Shown: positions 11,663-23,987 of the stretch, piece by piece
Position numbering within the stretch: position 1 is the stretch's first letter
Layout: each line of letters starts with the position of its first letter
Assembly: GCF_014805685.1 (NCBI RefSeq)
Contig: NC_060886.1
Location: 23,221,108 to 23,285,107, forward strand
DNA length: 64,000 nt
Source of the DNA: Silurus meridionalis
Taxonomy: Eukaryota; Chordata; Actinopteri; Siluriformes; Siluridae
Reading direction: 5' to 3'
Made by a program: the position numbers and the translations under genes
The notes under the pieces: model-generated
The model's input: the letters and a program-made list of their open reading frames with translations, nothing else
Databases searched by the model: none
Told to the model about the DNA's origin: nothing

Positions 11663-11930
11663 TTTTCACCAGCAAAGCAAAACCAAGCAAAACATTAGGC
11701 CGAAACTGTGTTTTATTCTATATTATATTCTTGTATATAGAACTGCCATATAACATAAATGTAAAAGATCCAACTTAATAAAAGTCTTTAAATAGTATCT
11801 AAAATAAACTCTAAACTATTTAAATGTGCAGCATAAATACAGATTTCAATACTTTCCTGTGATACTGAATCCAAATTGGCTCAGCCAATCAGATTTAAAG
11901 ACCAAAATTTCCCATTTTTATAATGTATGG

Positions 11931-11932
<2 letters not shown>

Positions 11933-12017
<85 letters not shown>

Positions 12018-12028
12018 CATACATACAT
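11933..12028. repeat. Compound (AC)n(AT)n(ACAT)n microsatellite
   Basis: AC run to about 11,984, AT run to about 12,012, then ACAT units. Confidence 0.97.
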
Positions 12029-12386
12029 GCTGAATTATAGCTATGGAGCAGATCTTTACAGTTTTACCTGAAATGTAAAAAAATATAAACAATTCTGACT
12101 TTGGACAGATTTATAAGTGGGGAAAAAAAACGCTGCCAAGAAACAAGCGGAATGGAAGGAATCATATCTAAAAAACCAGCGTGCTTCAAGTTACTGCTTC
12201 TTCCCCACAAACACATTATAAACCTGAACATAAGAGGTAGGATTTAATTATATCACAGTAAGCAGTAGGTCCTTGAACGTATGAATTTGCCAGTGAAATA
12301 ATTACATGCTCTGGGTCCTCACACTGACGAGGTGTATGCTTCACCATACTTCAACAAACACTTATTAAGGACTCATTCAACAGTAT

Positions 12387-12389
<3 letters not shown>
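12029..12389. other. Unannotated sequence
   Basis: AT-rich. Nothing was recognised. Confidence 0.4.

Positions 12390-12437
<48 letters not shown>
12390..12437. repeat. (GT)n microsatellite
   Basis: An uninterrupted GT run. Confidence 0.97.
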
Positions 12438-12439
<2 letters not shown>

Positions 12440-12599
12440 ACTGAGAGGAAGCAATCACCCACTCTAATGCATGCAGGCTGCTGACTTAAAGCTATAGGTT
12501 CTGTTTACTGCCCAATTAAAACATTTAATTCACAATTCATTTCAGTCATATCAAAGAAATAAAAAGGCCAAAAATGTTACCTCTTTGAAGCTGATCCGA

Positions 12600-12945
12600 T
12601 TGCACAATATTTCACTAGAACCAAGAGGGACCTGTTCCAGCATGACAATGTGCTAAATTAAAACATGGTATGCCAGAGTTGGAGTGGTCGAACCTGACTG
12701 TCCTGCACAGAGCTCCAACCTCAACCCTACTGAACACCACTGAGATCAACAGGAACGCCAACTGCACAGTAGGAATCCTCACCTAACCCTTCCTTACTAA
12801 TATTCTTGAGGCTGAATGAACACAAATCTTCACACTCGTACTACAAAAAAAAAAAAAAAAAACCTAGTGGAGCATCGCCCAGGTTATCATAACAGCACCG
12901 AGTGAACAGAATGTGAATGAGATGCTGGAAAGATGCTCAGAGTTC
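12600..12945 (+). mobile_element. Tc1/mariner-derived short element, copy 4
   Basis: ACCTGTTCCAGCATGACAAT, TCCTGCACAGAGCTCCAACC, CAACCCTACTGAACACCACT and CCTAGTGGAGCATC occur in family order. A run of about 18 A's (12,844-12,861) has expanded inside it. Terminal repeats are not recognisable. This copy resembles the presumed ancestral transposase more closely in the SPDLNPTEHH region (here broken). Confidence 0.65.
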
Positions 12946-13443
12946 CATATGCAGATGCAGATGCGCATTCATTTCTGAGTAAACCTCATTATTAAAACTG
13001 TATTTCTTGGCTTATCTGTTCATTGAAGATTTTAGCAAGATGCTGAGTTGCCAAAAGCTACCAGAAGAGAAGTCTCAAGAACAGTACTAGAGATTCTCGA
13101 AGTTGGTAATGGCTGCTGTTTTACACGTCGCTCCAGAAATCTGTTTAACTGGCTTGAGATATTATGAGAGTGAAAGCCAAAGGATCATTTTCATCCTCAT
13201 CTAAACCATTCGTTGTGAACCATGAGGGCGGAACCATTCTGGAAGAGAACACGCCCACCGGGATGGAAAAGTTTCACCACAGGAAAAAGGGCTGGAAAGG
13301 AACCATAACAGTTTCCTTTTTTATTCCAAAGTAAATTTGCTTCACTCCAGGTATGATCAACTGAAATTATGCTGCTCAGCGCACGCAGCGCAGCGAAGAG
13401 TTCGAGAGGATTGGAGAGGCATAAAAACAATGCACTGTATGGA
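12946..13443. other. Unannotated sequence
   Basis: No gene or known repeat was recognised. Confidence 0.35.
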
Positions 13444-14243
13444 CTAGGGGTGTAACGGTACACAAAACGTACGTTTCGGAACGTGCCTCGGATTTCAAGT
13501 CACGATCCGGTTCGTTTTCCCGACATTTAGGGGGCAGAAATGCAAAACATAGAATTGCTCGTCGTTTTTTATTAACGCAGTTTATTATGATTAATATTTG
13601 TGATAAACATTTGAACGGTTTGCATTTTTTAAAAACACTCAAATCAAAAGCCTGCTTGGTTAAATAATACGTAAAATTTTATAATATTTTATGAACATTG
13701 AATCAATCAAATGAATGCAATCAACTTTTTATATTATATTGATTAAATTAAGCAATCAATTAAATTGGCACAAATAAAAACAATTAAATAAAATTAAATA
13801 AATGGAAAAAAAATTTTTTTGCTTGGTTTTTTTTTTTTTCATTTTACTGAAAGTTGTATTCTAAATATAACCATGTTTGTGACAAATAAAAAAATCTTTC
13901 CTGGTTAGCGGCTAACGCTAGCGCTATTGATTCTTTAGCATTGTAAAGTGTGCGCGAAACGAATCGTATTTCCGGTACGGAGTGAGTAGCCACGGTGACT
14001 AACTCTAGTTTCTTTTTTATACCCCTGGCATTGTTGTTTTTGATCATTATAAAAAATAATAATAGTTTATTTGAAAACAAATTGCGAGCCGGAGACCAAA
14101 CAAACTCGCGGTCCGCCACTTAAAACGTTCCTCGGGAAACTCGGATGTGAACCATGTTCCGCATGCAAAAAAGGTTGCGTTCGGTGCGCGATGCCCTGTA
14201 CCGAAACATTTCGGTACGAATACGCGTACTGCAACACCTCTAG
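13444..14243. mobile_element. hAT-type non-autonomous DNA transposon
   Basis: The left end TAGGGGTGTAACGGTACAC and the right end, whose reverse complement begins TAGAGGTGTTGCAGTACG, are imperfect terminal inverted repeats of a kind common on fish hAT elements. Flanking octamers TGTATGGA and TTTGTGGA match at six of eight positions and fit a decayed 8-bp target duplication, the size expected for hAT. The interior is AT-rich with no transposase frame. The segment 13,905-14,125 recurs inverted at 4,296-4,520. Confidence 0.7.
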
Positions 14244-14367
14244 TTTGTGGACACGTGACAATAATATTCACGTGCGCTTTTAAAACATCCACCTCCACAT
14301 TTAATTGCTGTTAAAATAACCTCCGTTTTCTGATTTTGTAATTGGGAAGATTTGTGCTTGAGGCCTG

Positions 14368-14653
14368 GGGTCAAAGGTGTTCAGTACGGATGATGTCAGA
14401 GCTCTATAGCAGGCCACAGAAGACCATCTACTCCAAACCATGTAAAGCATATCATCATGTAGCTGACTTTGTGTACACCAACGCTGTCATGCTGGAACAA
14501 GTTTGGGTCTCAGAAAGGGGAAAATGTTACGCAACAGCATTCAAAGTGATCCTATATACAAATGCGTGGCTCCAAATTCGCGATATCAGTTTGGAGAAGA
14601 AGTAAAAAGAAAAAAACAACACATGGTCAATACTTTTGACCACATACAATAAC
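14368..14653 (-). mobile_element. Tc1/mariner-derived short element, copy 5
   Basis: Minus orientation: GGTGTTCAGTACGGATGATG, AGAGCTCTATAGCAGGCCAC, CCAAACCATGTAAAGC, CACCAACGCTGTCATGCTGG, then AGTTTGGAGAAGAAG and a terminal GTCAATACTTTTGACCACAT. The part nearest the 5' terminus is interrupted by unrelated sequence at about 14,520-14,570. Confidence 0.6.
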
Positions 14654-15770
14654 TTGGTAATGCAGATTTAAGCTTGTGGGTTTGGAGGAAAGCATCTCTG
14701 GTGAGGTGCAGATGGAGGGAACAGTGTCTCGGGCCCAGAGCGTCTCTGGCTGTTCACTGAGGCCAGGTGGTGTGGATTAGATGTGCTGGAGTCAGCTTAC
14801 TCCTACTGCGTTGTCGCTCGACGTCAACACAACAGCGTTTGGATCGGAGCGTCCGACTATTAGACATGCTCGGCCCCAGAAAACGCCTGTTTGTGCTCAG
14901 AAAATGTTGGGAAGTTAAGGATTCTAATTATTCAGGGATGGCTAGGATGACGAATACTGCCAATACTTTGTGCTGTTGTCATAGCAAAAGAGCTGCACAA
15001 GGACACTTTTAAAGTTCTCCAAGAAAAACGGATTTTCAGCGCATTGTTATACTAAAATCACGCCGTCATGTTTCTGTTGATAGAGCAGATTTGCAAAAAA
15101 GTTTTGCCTCAAAAACAATTCGCTTTTTTTGTTTTTTTGGCTATAACGAGTTTAAAGCAGTGTTTTGCACTGAGTTTCTCAGCGTTTCATCTTGCTTTAA
15201 GCTAAACCAAACCCGGGGTGTTTCTGTGCGTGCGTGTGCACGTGCGTCAGAGGGATAGAGATGACCATGTTGCTCTTTTGACCCGAACAGACTTTCTGAC
15301 CTCACACATACCATGACAAGAAGCTTGTGAGAAAATGAAAGTCTACACACTGCGATATTACTAACGCTGTTCCTTTCGTAACTGTTGCGCATGCATTTAA
15401 ACTAAATCGGATCGAGGCGATGATAAAACCTCTCGCAAACGCAAGCGTAAACTGTGAAGCTGGCGGGAGTGTAAAAGCGTTGTGTTCTATCAGAGCTCTC
15501 CATGTGTAAGCGCAAGAGCTCTTGTAAATACAACCACTCGACACTTCTTCACCATTCCAGCTATTTCAGCCATGCAGCTCTTCCTGCGTACACACAGCAG
15601 ACACCCCCTTGTGTGTAACAAAAACACACACTGCAAACAGATTTTTGCCCTTTAACCCCTTCAACTCTTCGGAAATGTCACCAGCTCCAGACTTACATTC
15701 CTTACTCTTGTAACTACACACCTCTGCTATTAGCTTCGCTGCCTTTAGTAAATCATTTATAGCAGTTAGT
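14654..15770. other. Unannotated, presumed intron
   Basis: Complex sequence, locally CpG-containing near 15,230-15,260 and 15,400-15,470. No supported exon or repeat was found. Confidence 0.35.
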
Positions 15771-15966
15771 GAATTATTTATCGTAGTTACTGAATCGTCT
15801 ATAATAGTCAGGGAGTTATTTGTAGTACGTACGTAATTATGTATTCATTTACTGTATAATAATTACTACATCATTTATTGTAGTTACAGAATCATCAAAA
15901 TAGGCAGAGAATTATTTACAGTAGTTACTGAATTACTGACTATATAATATTTACTGAATCATTTAT
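15771..15966. repeat. Decayed tandem repeat, unit about 21 bp
   Basis: Variants of GTAGTTACTGAATCATTTAT recur in head-to-tail order (for example at 15,772, 15,793, 15,815, 15,877, 15,919 and 15,950) with many substitutions. Confidence 0.6.
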
Positions 15967-15987
15967 AGTAGTTTCTAAATCATGCAT

Positions 15988-16019
<32 letters not shown>

Positions 16020-16048
16020 TTATGTGTATGTATGATTTAGAAACTACT
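15967..16048. repeat. Inverted repeat around an (AC)n core
   Basis: AGTAGTTTCTAAATCATGC at 15,967-15,985 is answered by ATGATTTAGAAACTACT ending at 16,048. The arms are about 25 bp with one mismatch and enclose an AC run (15,994-16,019). Confidence 0.9.
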
Positions 16049-16061
16049 GAAACTACTGTAC

Positions 16062-16147
<86 letters not shown>
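16062..16147. repeat. Self-complementary (GT)n(TA)n(CA)n microsatellite
   Basis: GT run, TA run, then AC run in series. The two outer arms are complementary, so the whole tract can fold on itself. Confidence 0.97.
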
Positions 16148-16151
<4 letters not shown>

Positions 16152-16752
16152 TCCATCCATTCATTCAATTACTGAATCAGAGACTGTATAATACTTTCTA
16201 ATCTTAATTAGTAAGCCTATCATGTAAAACAGTAGCTGAATTTAAAAAGTTAGTGTTTATAGTACTATAAAGTACATTTAGAACATTTAATTACTAAATC
16301 ATAAATGATATTTACAGAATGTGTTAGAAATGTAACCATATCAGTGTAACCGAACACTAAAATACAGACTCGACTGAAACCTTATTCCCAACATGAAAGT
16401 GTACAGAGAAGTTTTTTGAACAAAACCACGATTTCTAAGCCATTATTCAAATGTGAAGCACTTCGGCTTCAGCTTTACCCAACAACGTTTACACTGTGCC
16501 TGATTCCCATTGCTTTATAACAACTGCCACCTGGAATCGTCTGAAGGCTGACGTTTTGGTTTCTGCACTGAATGGAGGATACACTTCTGATTACTACTCA
16601 AAAATCATTTGGACCCTCCTTATTTTCTATCGATCACTTCTCTATCCAATCCCATGCATTCGGCTGAAAGCGCGATCTGCTCTCTTCAGCATACACAGAC
16701 TCGCAGATGTCCACCTTTTTCCAACTGTGATCGACACTGGAGAGAGTGAGTA
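16148..16752. other. Unannotated sequence
   Basis: AT-rich, no supported gene. The 16,500-16,750 part has no family assignment. Confidence 0.35.
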
Positions 16753-17035
16753 GGTTTAGCCTAGTCAGATACAACTGTCCTCTACAACTGCCTCTTTCAA
16801 ACCAACTACCTCCCACATGCATAAACCTCCTCCTTGGTCTTCCTCTTTTCCTCCTCCCTGGTGGCTCCATCCTCAGCATTCTCTTACCGATTATACCCCA
16901 TGTCCCTCCTCTGCACCATCTCGATCGGGCCTCTCTCATTTGTCCCTAAAACGTCCTACATGCGCTGTCCCTCTAATAGACTCCTTTCTAATCCTGCCTG
17001 TCCTTTTCACTAGCAAAGAAAATCTCAGCCAACTC
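16753..17035 (-). mobile_element. RTE-type LINE fragment (3' end of ORF2)
   Basis: On the minus strand the peptide RMLRMEPPGRRKRGRPRRRF is readable, with upstream remnants of the SIRGTAHVGRF phrase. The same phrases occur in the RTE copy at 26.6 kb. Stops and indels interrupt it, and the segment before the RGRP phrase is shortened. The true 3' tail is not preserved. Confidence 0.75.
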
Positions 17036-19017
17036 ATAACACTTAACTCCCTATAAATAGTTCTATCAGGGGGTTAAGCAGCTAAAAACAAACTTGCACG
17101 GAGAAAACCGTGTGCCAAAAAGGGGGACATGATGTGAAAACTAAACTGTTGAAAGTCGGTCAGGCAACTGTCGACTTTCAGAGATCGTCACGTGGTGGTT
17201 TAGGTGGGGGGGGCCTTCTCTGCTGTGTACTGAGGGAGGAAAGGGCACTGCGAGGCCCAATCTCAATGTCTGTGATAAGCTCTAAAGCCAGAAAAAGCCC
17301 CCTTTTCCTCCCAACACCGTTATCGACATATTTATCATTTTTAACAACATCTGCTCTTGACGACGCCCAAGACAAATAACCGACTTCGGGTTTTAAATCC
17401 CTCGGAATCTATCCACGCCGATTAAAATGAATTATTTCCCACCCCGGCGATCTATCAGGCTTAATGAGCGTTACTGTTCTTTTTATAGCGATCAATGTTG
17501 CCCGTGTAACCTCGAGAATGGATGAATGACTCGATGAACTCGGATCGTCCTCTGACCTTTCCAAAGTGTTCCCTCGCCCCGGCTACGAGCGCCTTGTGTC
17601 GCATTCCGTAAAAAGTACAAAGTTGCACAAGAGGCGAACCGGAGCTGCAGTGGAATCCGCTGCGGCCTCCAGTCAGAGTTTTCTACATCCAGAACTAACA
17701 CGGTCGGTGCTCTTTTTTTTTTTCTTTGCAGAAAATGTTTCCACTTGCGTGGTGAATTCCCCGAGCTGTGGCAGCCAAAACCTTTCATGGTGGAATGTCA
17801 GTGCGCTGGTCAGCCGACACTTAAGACATCGTTTTGTGGTTGCTGTTAGTCTCACCGAGTAGAGACATTTATCCTGTTACTCCAGGAGGCTTTTTTTTTT
17901 TCCAGCTCTGTTAAAGAAGCCACAACTACCAACCTCAACTAAACAACATGAGTGCTGACGCCGAAAAAAAAACGGCATGCCGAGAAACTTTTACATTTTG
18001 CCTGAACGCAATAAACAACATGCGTTGTCTCTGTCTGTGTGTGTGTGCATGTAAGAATGAGTCAAGCTGCACTCGGTGAAGCAGAACTCCATTAAACAGT
18101 TGCTGGGTGTCTTACCGCAGACACAGAACCCACATGGATGCATTTCCACCAGAGCAGGCTATTTTCAGACACACACCAAGCAGGAAATGAGGTGAGTACC
18201 CAGCATGCACTGCGCCTGGCTGTCAGGTCCGAGTTGCACAATCATCTTTCTCTTTTTTTTTTTTTTTTTTTTGTCTGTCATTTGTCTTTCTTTCAGACTT
18301 ATGTCATCAGGCCCTGATATTCTTAGAAACACTGTGTGTGGGTGTGTCATTCCTTTTTTTTTTTCCTCGATTTTTAAAAGCGAAGATTTTCACTTGTATC
18401 TTGCTTCATCATGACATTTAAAACTTTGCCATTTCTCACACGCACACAAAAAAAGAAAAAAAAGCATTTCTCCATCTATTTTTTTTTAATAATGTATAGT
18501 TCCCTAAGTATAAGAAAATGTCAAATACAATTGCCGAGCTATTATTTTGCATCCGACGTAACCGTCCGACCATTCACAGAGAGTGACAACATAATTACAG
18601 AGCCGGGAAAAAAAAAAAAAGAGAGAAATCTTCTTGACTTGGCCTGAAAGTTAACCACGGACCCTGAAAGGACTCTGTACTGATAGAAGAAAAAAGTCAG
18701 TCAGTCATATCAATACTGCTTATCGCGCTCCGTAATCGTCACGACAAACCCATAAATCAGCGAGTGATACAAGGATTTATACCATCAATTAGTAATGATT
18801 ATGTTACATGGAATATCCAGACTGAAATATCTTCTACCAAACAACCCAATTAGTTCAGAATGTAAAATATTCAAAATATCAGGCTCTAAAGAGAGAAGGT
18901 TTATTAGTCATACAATAGACAAATACACTCTGGAATTAGCTTTAATATTTCACCTCAGTCGTTTCATTTCAAAACAAAAAAACATTAAAAACGCCCGCCA
19001 CAGTTTTGTCTCGACTT
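17036..19017. other. Unannotated, presumed intron
   Basis: T and A tracts (17,707-17,722, 18,251-18,272, 18,609-18,620). A possible minus-strand exon lies at about 18,114-18,156 between CTGAAAATAG and GCG|GTAAGAC. A plus-strand alternative (CCGCAG acceptor, ATGAG|GTGAGTA donor at about 18,192) overlaps it. The two are mutually exclusive and neither is established. Confidence 0.3.
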
Positions 19018-19095
19018 TCAAATCAAATCAAATTTATTTGCCACATACACATACAACATGCAGTGAAATGCTTTTTATGGTGGTCCGGCATTCAA
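19018..19095 (-). mobile_element. LINE/SINE 3'-tail fragment
   Basis: CAAATCAAATCAAATTTATT followed by TGCCACATACACATACA and GCAGTGAAATGCTTTTTA matches a tail arrangement common in fish retroposons as I remember them, in minus orientation with AATC tail units at the left. The family was not determined. Confidence 0.45.
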
Positions 19096-19312
19096 GTATT
19101 AAAGAGAATGGAATATAAAGGGAATGGAATGAGGAAGAAGGTAAATAAATAAAAAAGTATTGCCTATATAATACAGGTATAACCTATATACCTATATTCA
19201 TATGCGAATGAATGAATGATGTCTGTGCTGCTCCATTTTTTAAAGAATACATTATTGAATTCATTCCAAACAAAATAGGAATAAAGGACAGACTTCTCTT
19301 TTTTTATGTAAC

Positions 19313-19343
<31 letters not shown>

Positions 19344-19473
19344 TATTAAGATCACTTCCTTGCAAAATGACCAAATCTATAACTGGAATGAATGTGTGGA
19401 CAACTGCGTCCCAATTCACCTACTATCTGTCCTAAATAGTGTCCGAGATTAGAATCTGTGTCATGAATCATAG
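19096..19473. other. Unannotated AT-rich sequence
   Basis: Contains an A tract of about 29 at 19,313-19,341. No gene was seen. Confidence 0.4.
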
Positions 19474-19905
19474 TACACTAGATGGACAAAAGCTTTGGGA
19501 CACCTGACTTTTCCCAGCCATATGCGGTTCTTCTCCAAACTTGCAGGCACACAATTGTATAGGGTGTCTTTGGATGTTGGGGCATTTACTTTCCTCTTCA
19601 CTTGAACTAGGAGACTCAAACCTGTTCCAGCATGACAAGACCTCTGTGCACAAAGCCAGCTCCATGAACATACACTTTACATGCGTTAGATCTTGAGAGG
19701 CCTGCTATAGAGCTCTTTCCTCAACCCATCCTACATCAGTACCTGACTTTACTAACACACATGTAGCTTGAGAGCACACAAAGTGTTCTTTTCAGAAGAG
19801 TGGTAGAGGTTATGATGACTGCAAACAAGGAACAACATGTGGAAAGAGATATGTTCAAAAAGCACATCGAAATCTCATGGTGAGATGTTCACAAAAATCT
19901 GCACA
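19474..19905 (+). mobile_element. Tc1/mariner-derived short element, copy 6 (nearly full length)
   Basis: Begins TACACTAGATGGACAAAAGC, continues GGGACACCTGACTT, GGCACACAATTGTATAG, CAAACCTGTTCCAGCATGAC, TGCTATAGAGCTCT, ACATCAGTACCTGAC and AGAAGAGTGG, and ends with a decayed terminal repeat near GAGATGTTCACAAAAATC. With copy 8 it defines the family length of about 430-490 bases. Confidence 0.75.
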
Positions 19906-20103
19906 TGTAATGTAATGAGATGAATATCCTAAAGGTACCCAGATGGTCACCATGGACAAGCTCACAGCTAATACTGCCTACACCTCCTGCCACATAGGAG
20001 GAGCTGTTAAGTGACTTTTGCTTCACCGAATTCAACCAGCACACATGACTGATGAATGTAAAGTCTTTGGCACATTTAAGGAAAAGTATGTTGTCTGCCC
20101 AGT

Positions 20104-20690
20104 CTCTCTCGCTCAGTCTCGCTCAGTCTCGCTCAGTCTCTCGCTCAGTCTCGCTCAGTCTCTCGCTCAGTCTCGCTCAGTCTCTCGCTCAGTCTCTCTC
20201 TTCTCACAGTCTCTCGCTCAGTCTCGCTCAGTCTCTCGCTCAGTCTCTCGCTCAGTCTCTCTCTCTTCTCACAGTCTCTGCTCAGTCTCTCTCTCTCGCT
20301 CAGTCTCGCTCAGTCTCGCTCAGTCTCTCAGTCTCTCGCTCAGTCTCGCTCAGTCTCTCGCTCAGTCTCTCGCTCAGTCTCTCTCTCTTCTCACAGTCTC
20401 TCGCTCAGTCTCTCGCTCAGTCTCTCGCTCAGTCTCGCTCAGTCTCTCGCTCAGTCTCTCTCTCTTCTCACAGTCTCTCGCTCAGTCTCTCGCTCAGTCT
20501 CTCGCTCAGTCTCTCGCTCAGTCTCTCTCTCTTCTCACAGTCTCTTGCTCAGTCTCTCTCTCTCTCGCTCAGTCTCTCGCTCTTCTCACAGTCTCTCGCT
20601 CAGTCTCTCTCTCTCCTCACAGTTCTCTCTCTCTCTCGCTCAGTCTCTCTCTCTCTCGCTCAGTCTCTCTCTCTCTCGCTCAGTCTCTCT
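20104..20690. repeat. CTCGCTCAGTCT minisatellite
   Basis: About 590 bases built from TCTCGCTCAG and TCTCTCTCTTCTCACAGT modules in irregular order. Long open frames of alternating S, L, A, Q and V residues read through it and are artefacts. The strand is strongly pyrimidine-biased apart from the CAG spacing. Confidence 0.95.
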
Positions 20691-21990
20691 GTCTGCCCTG
20701 TCAATCACAGCAACACTAACCAGGTATCTGTGAACTCATGAATGCAAAAACCGTGTGTTACACTGCCATGTGATGCAGCACGAGCAGCAGTTTGAAGAGA
20801 CTGGTTGTCTGGCTCAGTGGCAGCATGTGCTGGATGTTTAAAGTGACAGAGAAAATGATAGGATTCCAAAAAAAAAAAAAAAATTATTCTTTAATATCTT
20901 TATATTTAGTGTTTTTTTTTTATTTTATGACAGCAGTGATCCTGAGGCTTTACATTTTATAAAGGCGGGGAGCGCCCTTGATCACTTTTTTTACCTTCTG
21001 ACTTCTCAAGTAGTAAGTTGGCAGGTATAAAGGAGGCAGGAGAGGGGAAAAAAACTCCAGGAAGGACAGTAGAAAAAAGCGTGTTGCGACAGAAACCTTA
21101 AGTATTTTCGTTGCTGCATTATTACTATTCACGGGTCAGCATTGATGCGACTTGTGTCTTTTATTAACCCTGACTGCGTTCAGGCAATTCCCCTGAGCAG
21201 CTCAATGATTTTCTGTATCCGAAAACGACCACGAAGGCCAATCGGGAAGAACCTCTCTTTATTTCTGAATAGTGGATCCTAATAAACTTGATCTGGGTAA
21301 TAAACTACAGTATTTAATTCATACTAGCAAGTGCAGGTAGGAGCAATGGTAAGGCCGCAGTACAAACATAAAAATCCGCACAAAACGTGTGTGGGGGGAA
21401 GCGAATAATCGATGACATTTGAAACCATCGGGAGCCATCAGCAGAGCCTTACATTCCTCACCTCATACAAACTACATAACCGAATACAATCAGACTGGTC
21501 ACTCAATAAGTCATTGTAGTCACTGAATAACATGCTTTAAGAAGAACATGTACGCACCGAGGGCGACTGCTCCCAGAAGAGAGCTGCGTTAATGACTAGA
21601 CTGCGCCGCGCCGCGTCACCTTCATGGCAGGCAAAATGCTGGTCACAGAACATTAGCTACTGACTGTTAATTCCATACACAAACAAACAAAGCCCTTCGT
21701 TGTTGCAGTTCGAGGCAAGTGTCTGTCTGCTGCTGGTTGCCAATAATAATATCTGGGCCAAATTGTGAGAGTGCAACGACACGCTGAAATTGCGTGTTTT
21801 ACAACACGCGCGCTGAGCCACATCCAAATGTCTATGAGACGACGAAACTTCATGTAACAGGTTCACTTCCTGAATCTGTCCCATTTCACACAGTCATTCG
21901 TTATCAGGCTGCTCCGGCCAAGCTGCATGAGAAAAAGACATTAATAATCGTTTCCTCGAGCAGAGGCATCAAATGCTTTTAGGTCCTTAC
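20691..21990. other. Unannotated, presumed intron
   Basis: Complex sequence with an A tract near 20,868-20,883. No supported gene was found. Short, unusually CpG-rich patches occur at 21,601-21,620 and 21,800-21,815. Confidence 0.35.
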
Positions 21991-21999
21991 TGCTCCCAG

Positions 22000-22470
22000 T
22001 TCATCACCTGCACCACTTCTGGTTTTCATGGTGTTAACAGGTATCCGGCTTTTCCTGCTGCACGTCTGCAGCTCTGCTTCTTCTCTCTGAAGCACAACGG
22101 AGAGCACAATTTGGCAAAGCGCCGTGAATCTTTATGCGCCCCGAGGAGCAGAATTGATTAGCATGGTCTTCGAAACAGTTGTAAATTGTTATTCGGGCCT
22201 ATAAAAAGCAAGAGCCTGAAGGCTGATAGGAAGTCACGCGCACAAGGCCGGGTCGCTCCTCACGATCCATGCTGCTCTTTCCGTATGCCAAGTTTTTAGA
22301 AATCTGCCTCGACCTTCTTCCTCTGAGGCCTGGAATTTACAAGGACTGCGCGCCGGACCTTGGGAAATGGAATGTGGATGGGCCAGCTTCCGACCGGCTC
22401 CGTTTACACACGGCCTTTATGAACCTGTTGCTCCATACCTGCTTTCATAAAAGAATTTTAGAGTAGAAGG
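22000..22470. other. Possible conserved non-coding element
   Basis: A repeat-free block with high sequence complexity. It includes CAGAATTGATTAGCATGG (homeodomain-type core), GGGCCTATAAAAAGCAAG (TATA- or CDX-like) and GACCGGCTCCGTTTACAC (forkhead-like core). Only one short frame (22,269-22,466) is open and it lacks splice support. This is inference from appearance and needs a cross-species alignment. Confidence 0.2.
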
Positions 22471-23987
22471 GCTGAGCTAGGGTTGCATTCTTTCACCCCC
22501 CCCCTCCCCCTCATAAAAATAACTATATAAATAAATGATAAGTCCAGCTCTGCGCTCGTGTGCTAGTTTTTATCCTCGGGCTTTAGATATTTAGATCGAG
22601 GGTGTGCAAAAGTTTTGCAGCCACTTTATATTACCGATAAAATACACTTCACTCACTATTTAAATGCATAGGATCATTATGTAAATACGTGCAATAATAC
22701 TGCAGAGCTTTTTTTTTGCCTGAAATTTCCACATTAGGTTTTAGCTGACCTACTTGAGTTATTGAGGTCGGAATTAAAAATTGAACCAGAGCAACAACAA
22801 AAAAGAATAAGGAGAAGATATTAATAAACATCTAAAAGAGTTTAGAGTTGTTTTGAGCGTTTTGTCATTTCACAGACGGTCACGTTATGCTTCACAGAGA
22901 ACAGCATATCTGGGGAAGAAAAATACTTCTCAAAAACCTTTTTCAGATTCATCAAAACAAGGAACAACTAGAAGAAAGGTACTAATGTAAGAAATGTGCA
23001 CTACGAGTCCCAGGCACAATTTGTGCTAAATCTTTCCTAAAAAAACATTGTGTTTCACAACAGCTTATGGGCGAAATTGCTTCGAACTGTGATTTCCCTG
23101 CATCAAAGACAAGCCGGTTTATGCATGAACCGCTAAACAAGACCGAACTCCGAGACGTGTACTCGTACGAGCGCATATGTCACAAAAACAAACTAAACCG
23201 CCATGACGCTCACATCCCCCCCAAAACAAAAAACACAAAACAAAGGTAAGTGTCGCATGTCACATATCCTGAGCTCATATGTAATGAGTAACCTGCATTT
23301 GTTTGAGCCGCTGACAGCACAACAAGCCTTTACTGCCTCAGCACTTCTGCACTGAAAACTCCTCGTCTTTTTTGACTGAATAAAACGCTCGCTCATGACC
23401 TTTCGAAAAATATCAGCAAAACATGGGGACACGAGCGACATTTAAATACCTCAAATACAATTTACTAGCGGATTCCTGCCCTGCAGCTTGCGAAGGCAAT
23501 GCAGCACCGGTTAAACTGCTGCTAAATCAGAATCCTCAACAGGTTTCACAACAGCATGTGAGCCGAGGAATCAGCACAAGTCTATCCAGGGTGGATAGTG
23601 TTATTCTCTTTACACATGTCTGGCGTTCCGATTGTATAATTGGATTATATAATCTGCTACATAATCCTGCCTAATCAGTGACACGATGATTATGAACAAG
23701 AATATACACATGTTAGTACAGAAGCAGTCGATGACTAGTAGGAAAAAGTTGCACACACAGACATGAACTTTGCATGAAGAATACGACAGTGAACACGCAA
23801 AGTGTTTCTGGATTCCCGCTTCACGGCAGCAAAAGTGCACAACTTAACGATCGCACGTTTAGTGCAGGAACGATCATTTATGATGATTTAAACACGTTTG
23901 AGTACAAGTTTTTAACTGTTTTGACATCGTGGCCTATGGTTTGTTTTTTCTTTGCCCAGTAGTAGATTTCGAAATGGAATTACTGAG

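Noticed and set aside
18114..18192. Overlapping exon-like segments on both strands
   Set aside because: The two readings exclude each other, all frames are open over the short length, and neither joins a supported neighbour.
20018..20741. Overlapping open frames of about 230 residues rich in SLSLAQS
   Set aside because: They come from the CTCGCTCAGT minisatellite. Two frames are open over the same interval, as expected of a repeat without stop codons.
22990..23249. A plus-strand frame ending at AAAG|GTAAGT
   Set aside because: A strong donor alone. The terminal codons are an A/C-rich tract and no acceptor or partner exon was found.
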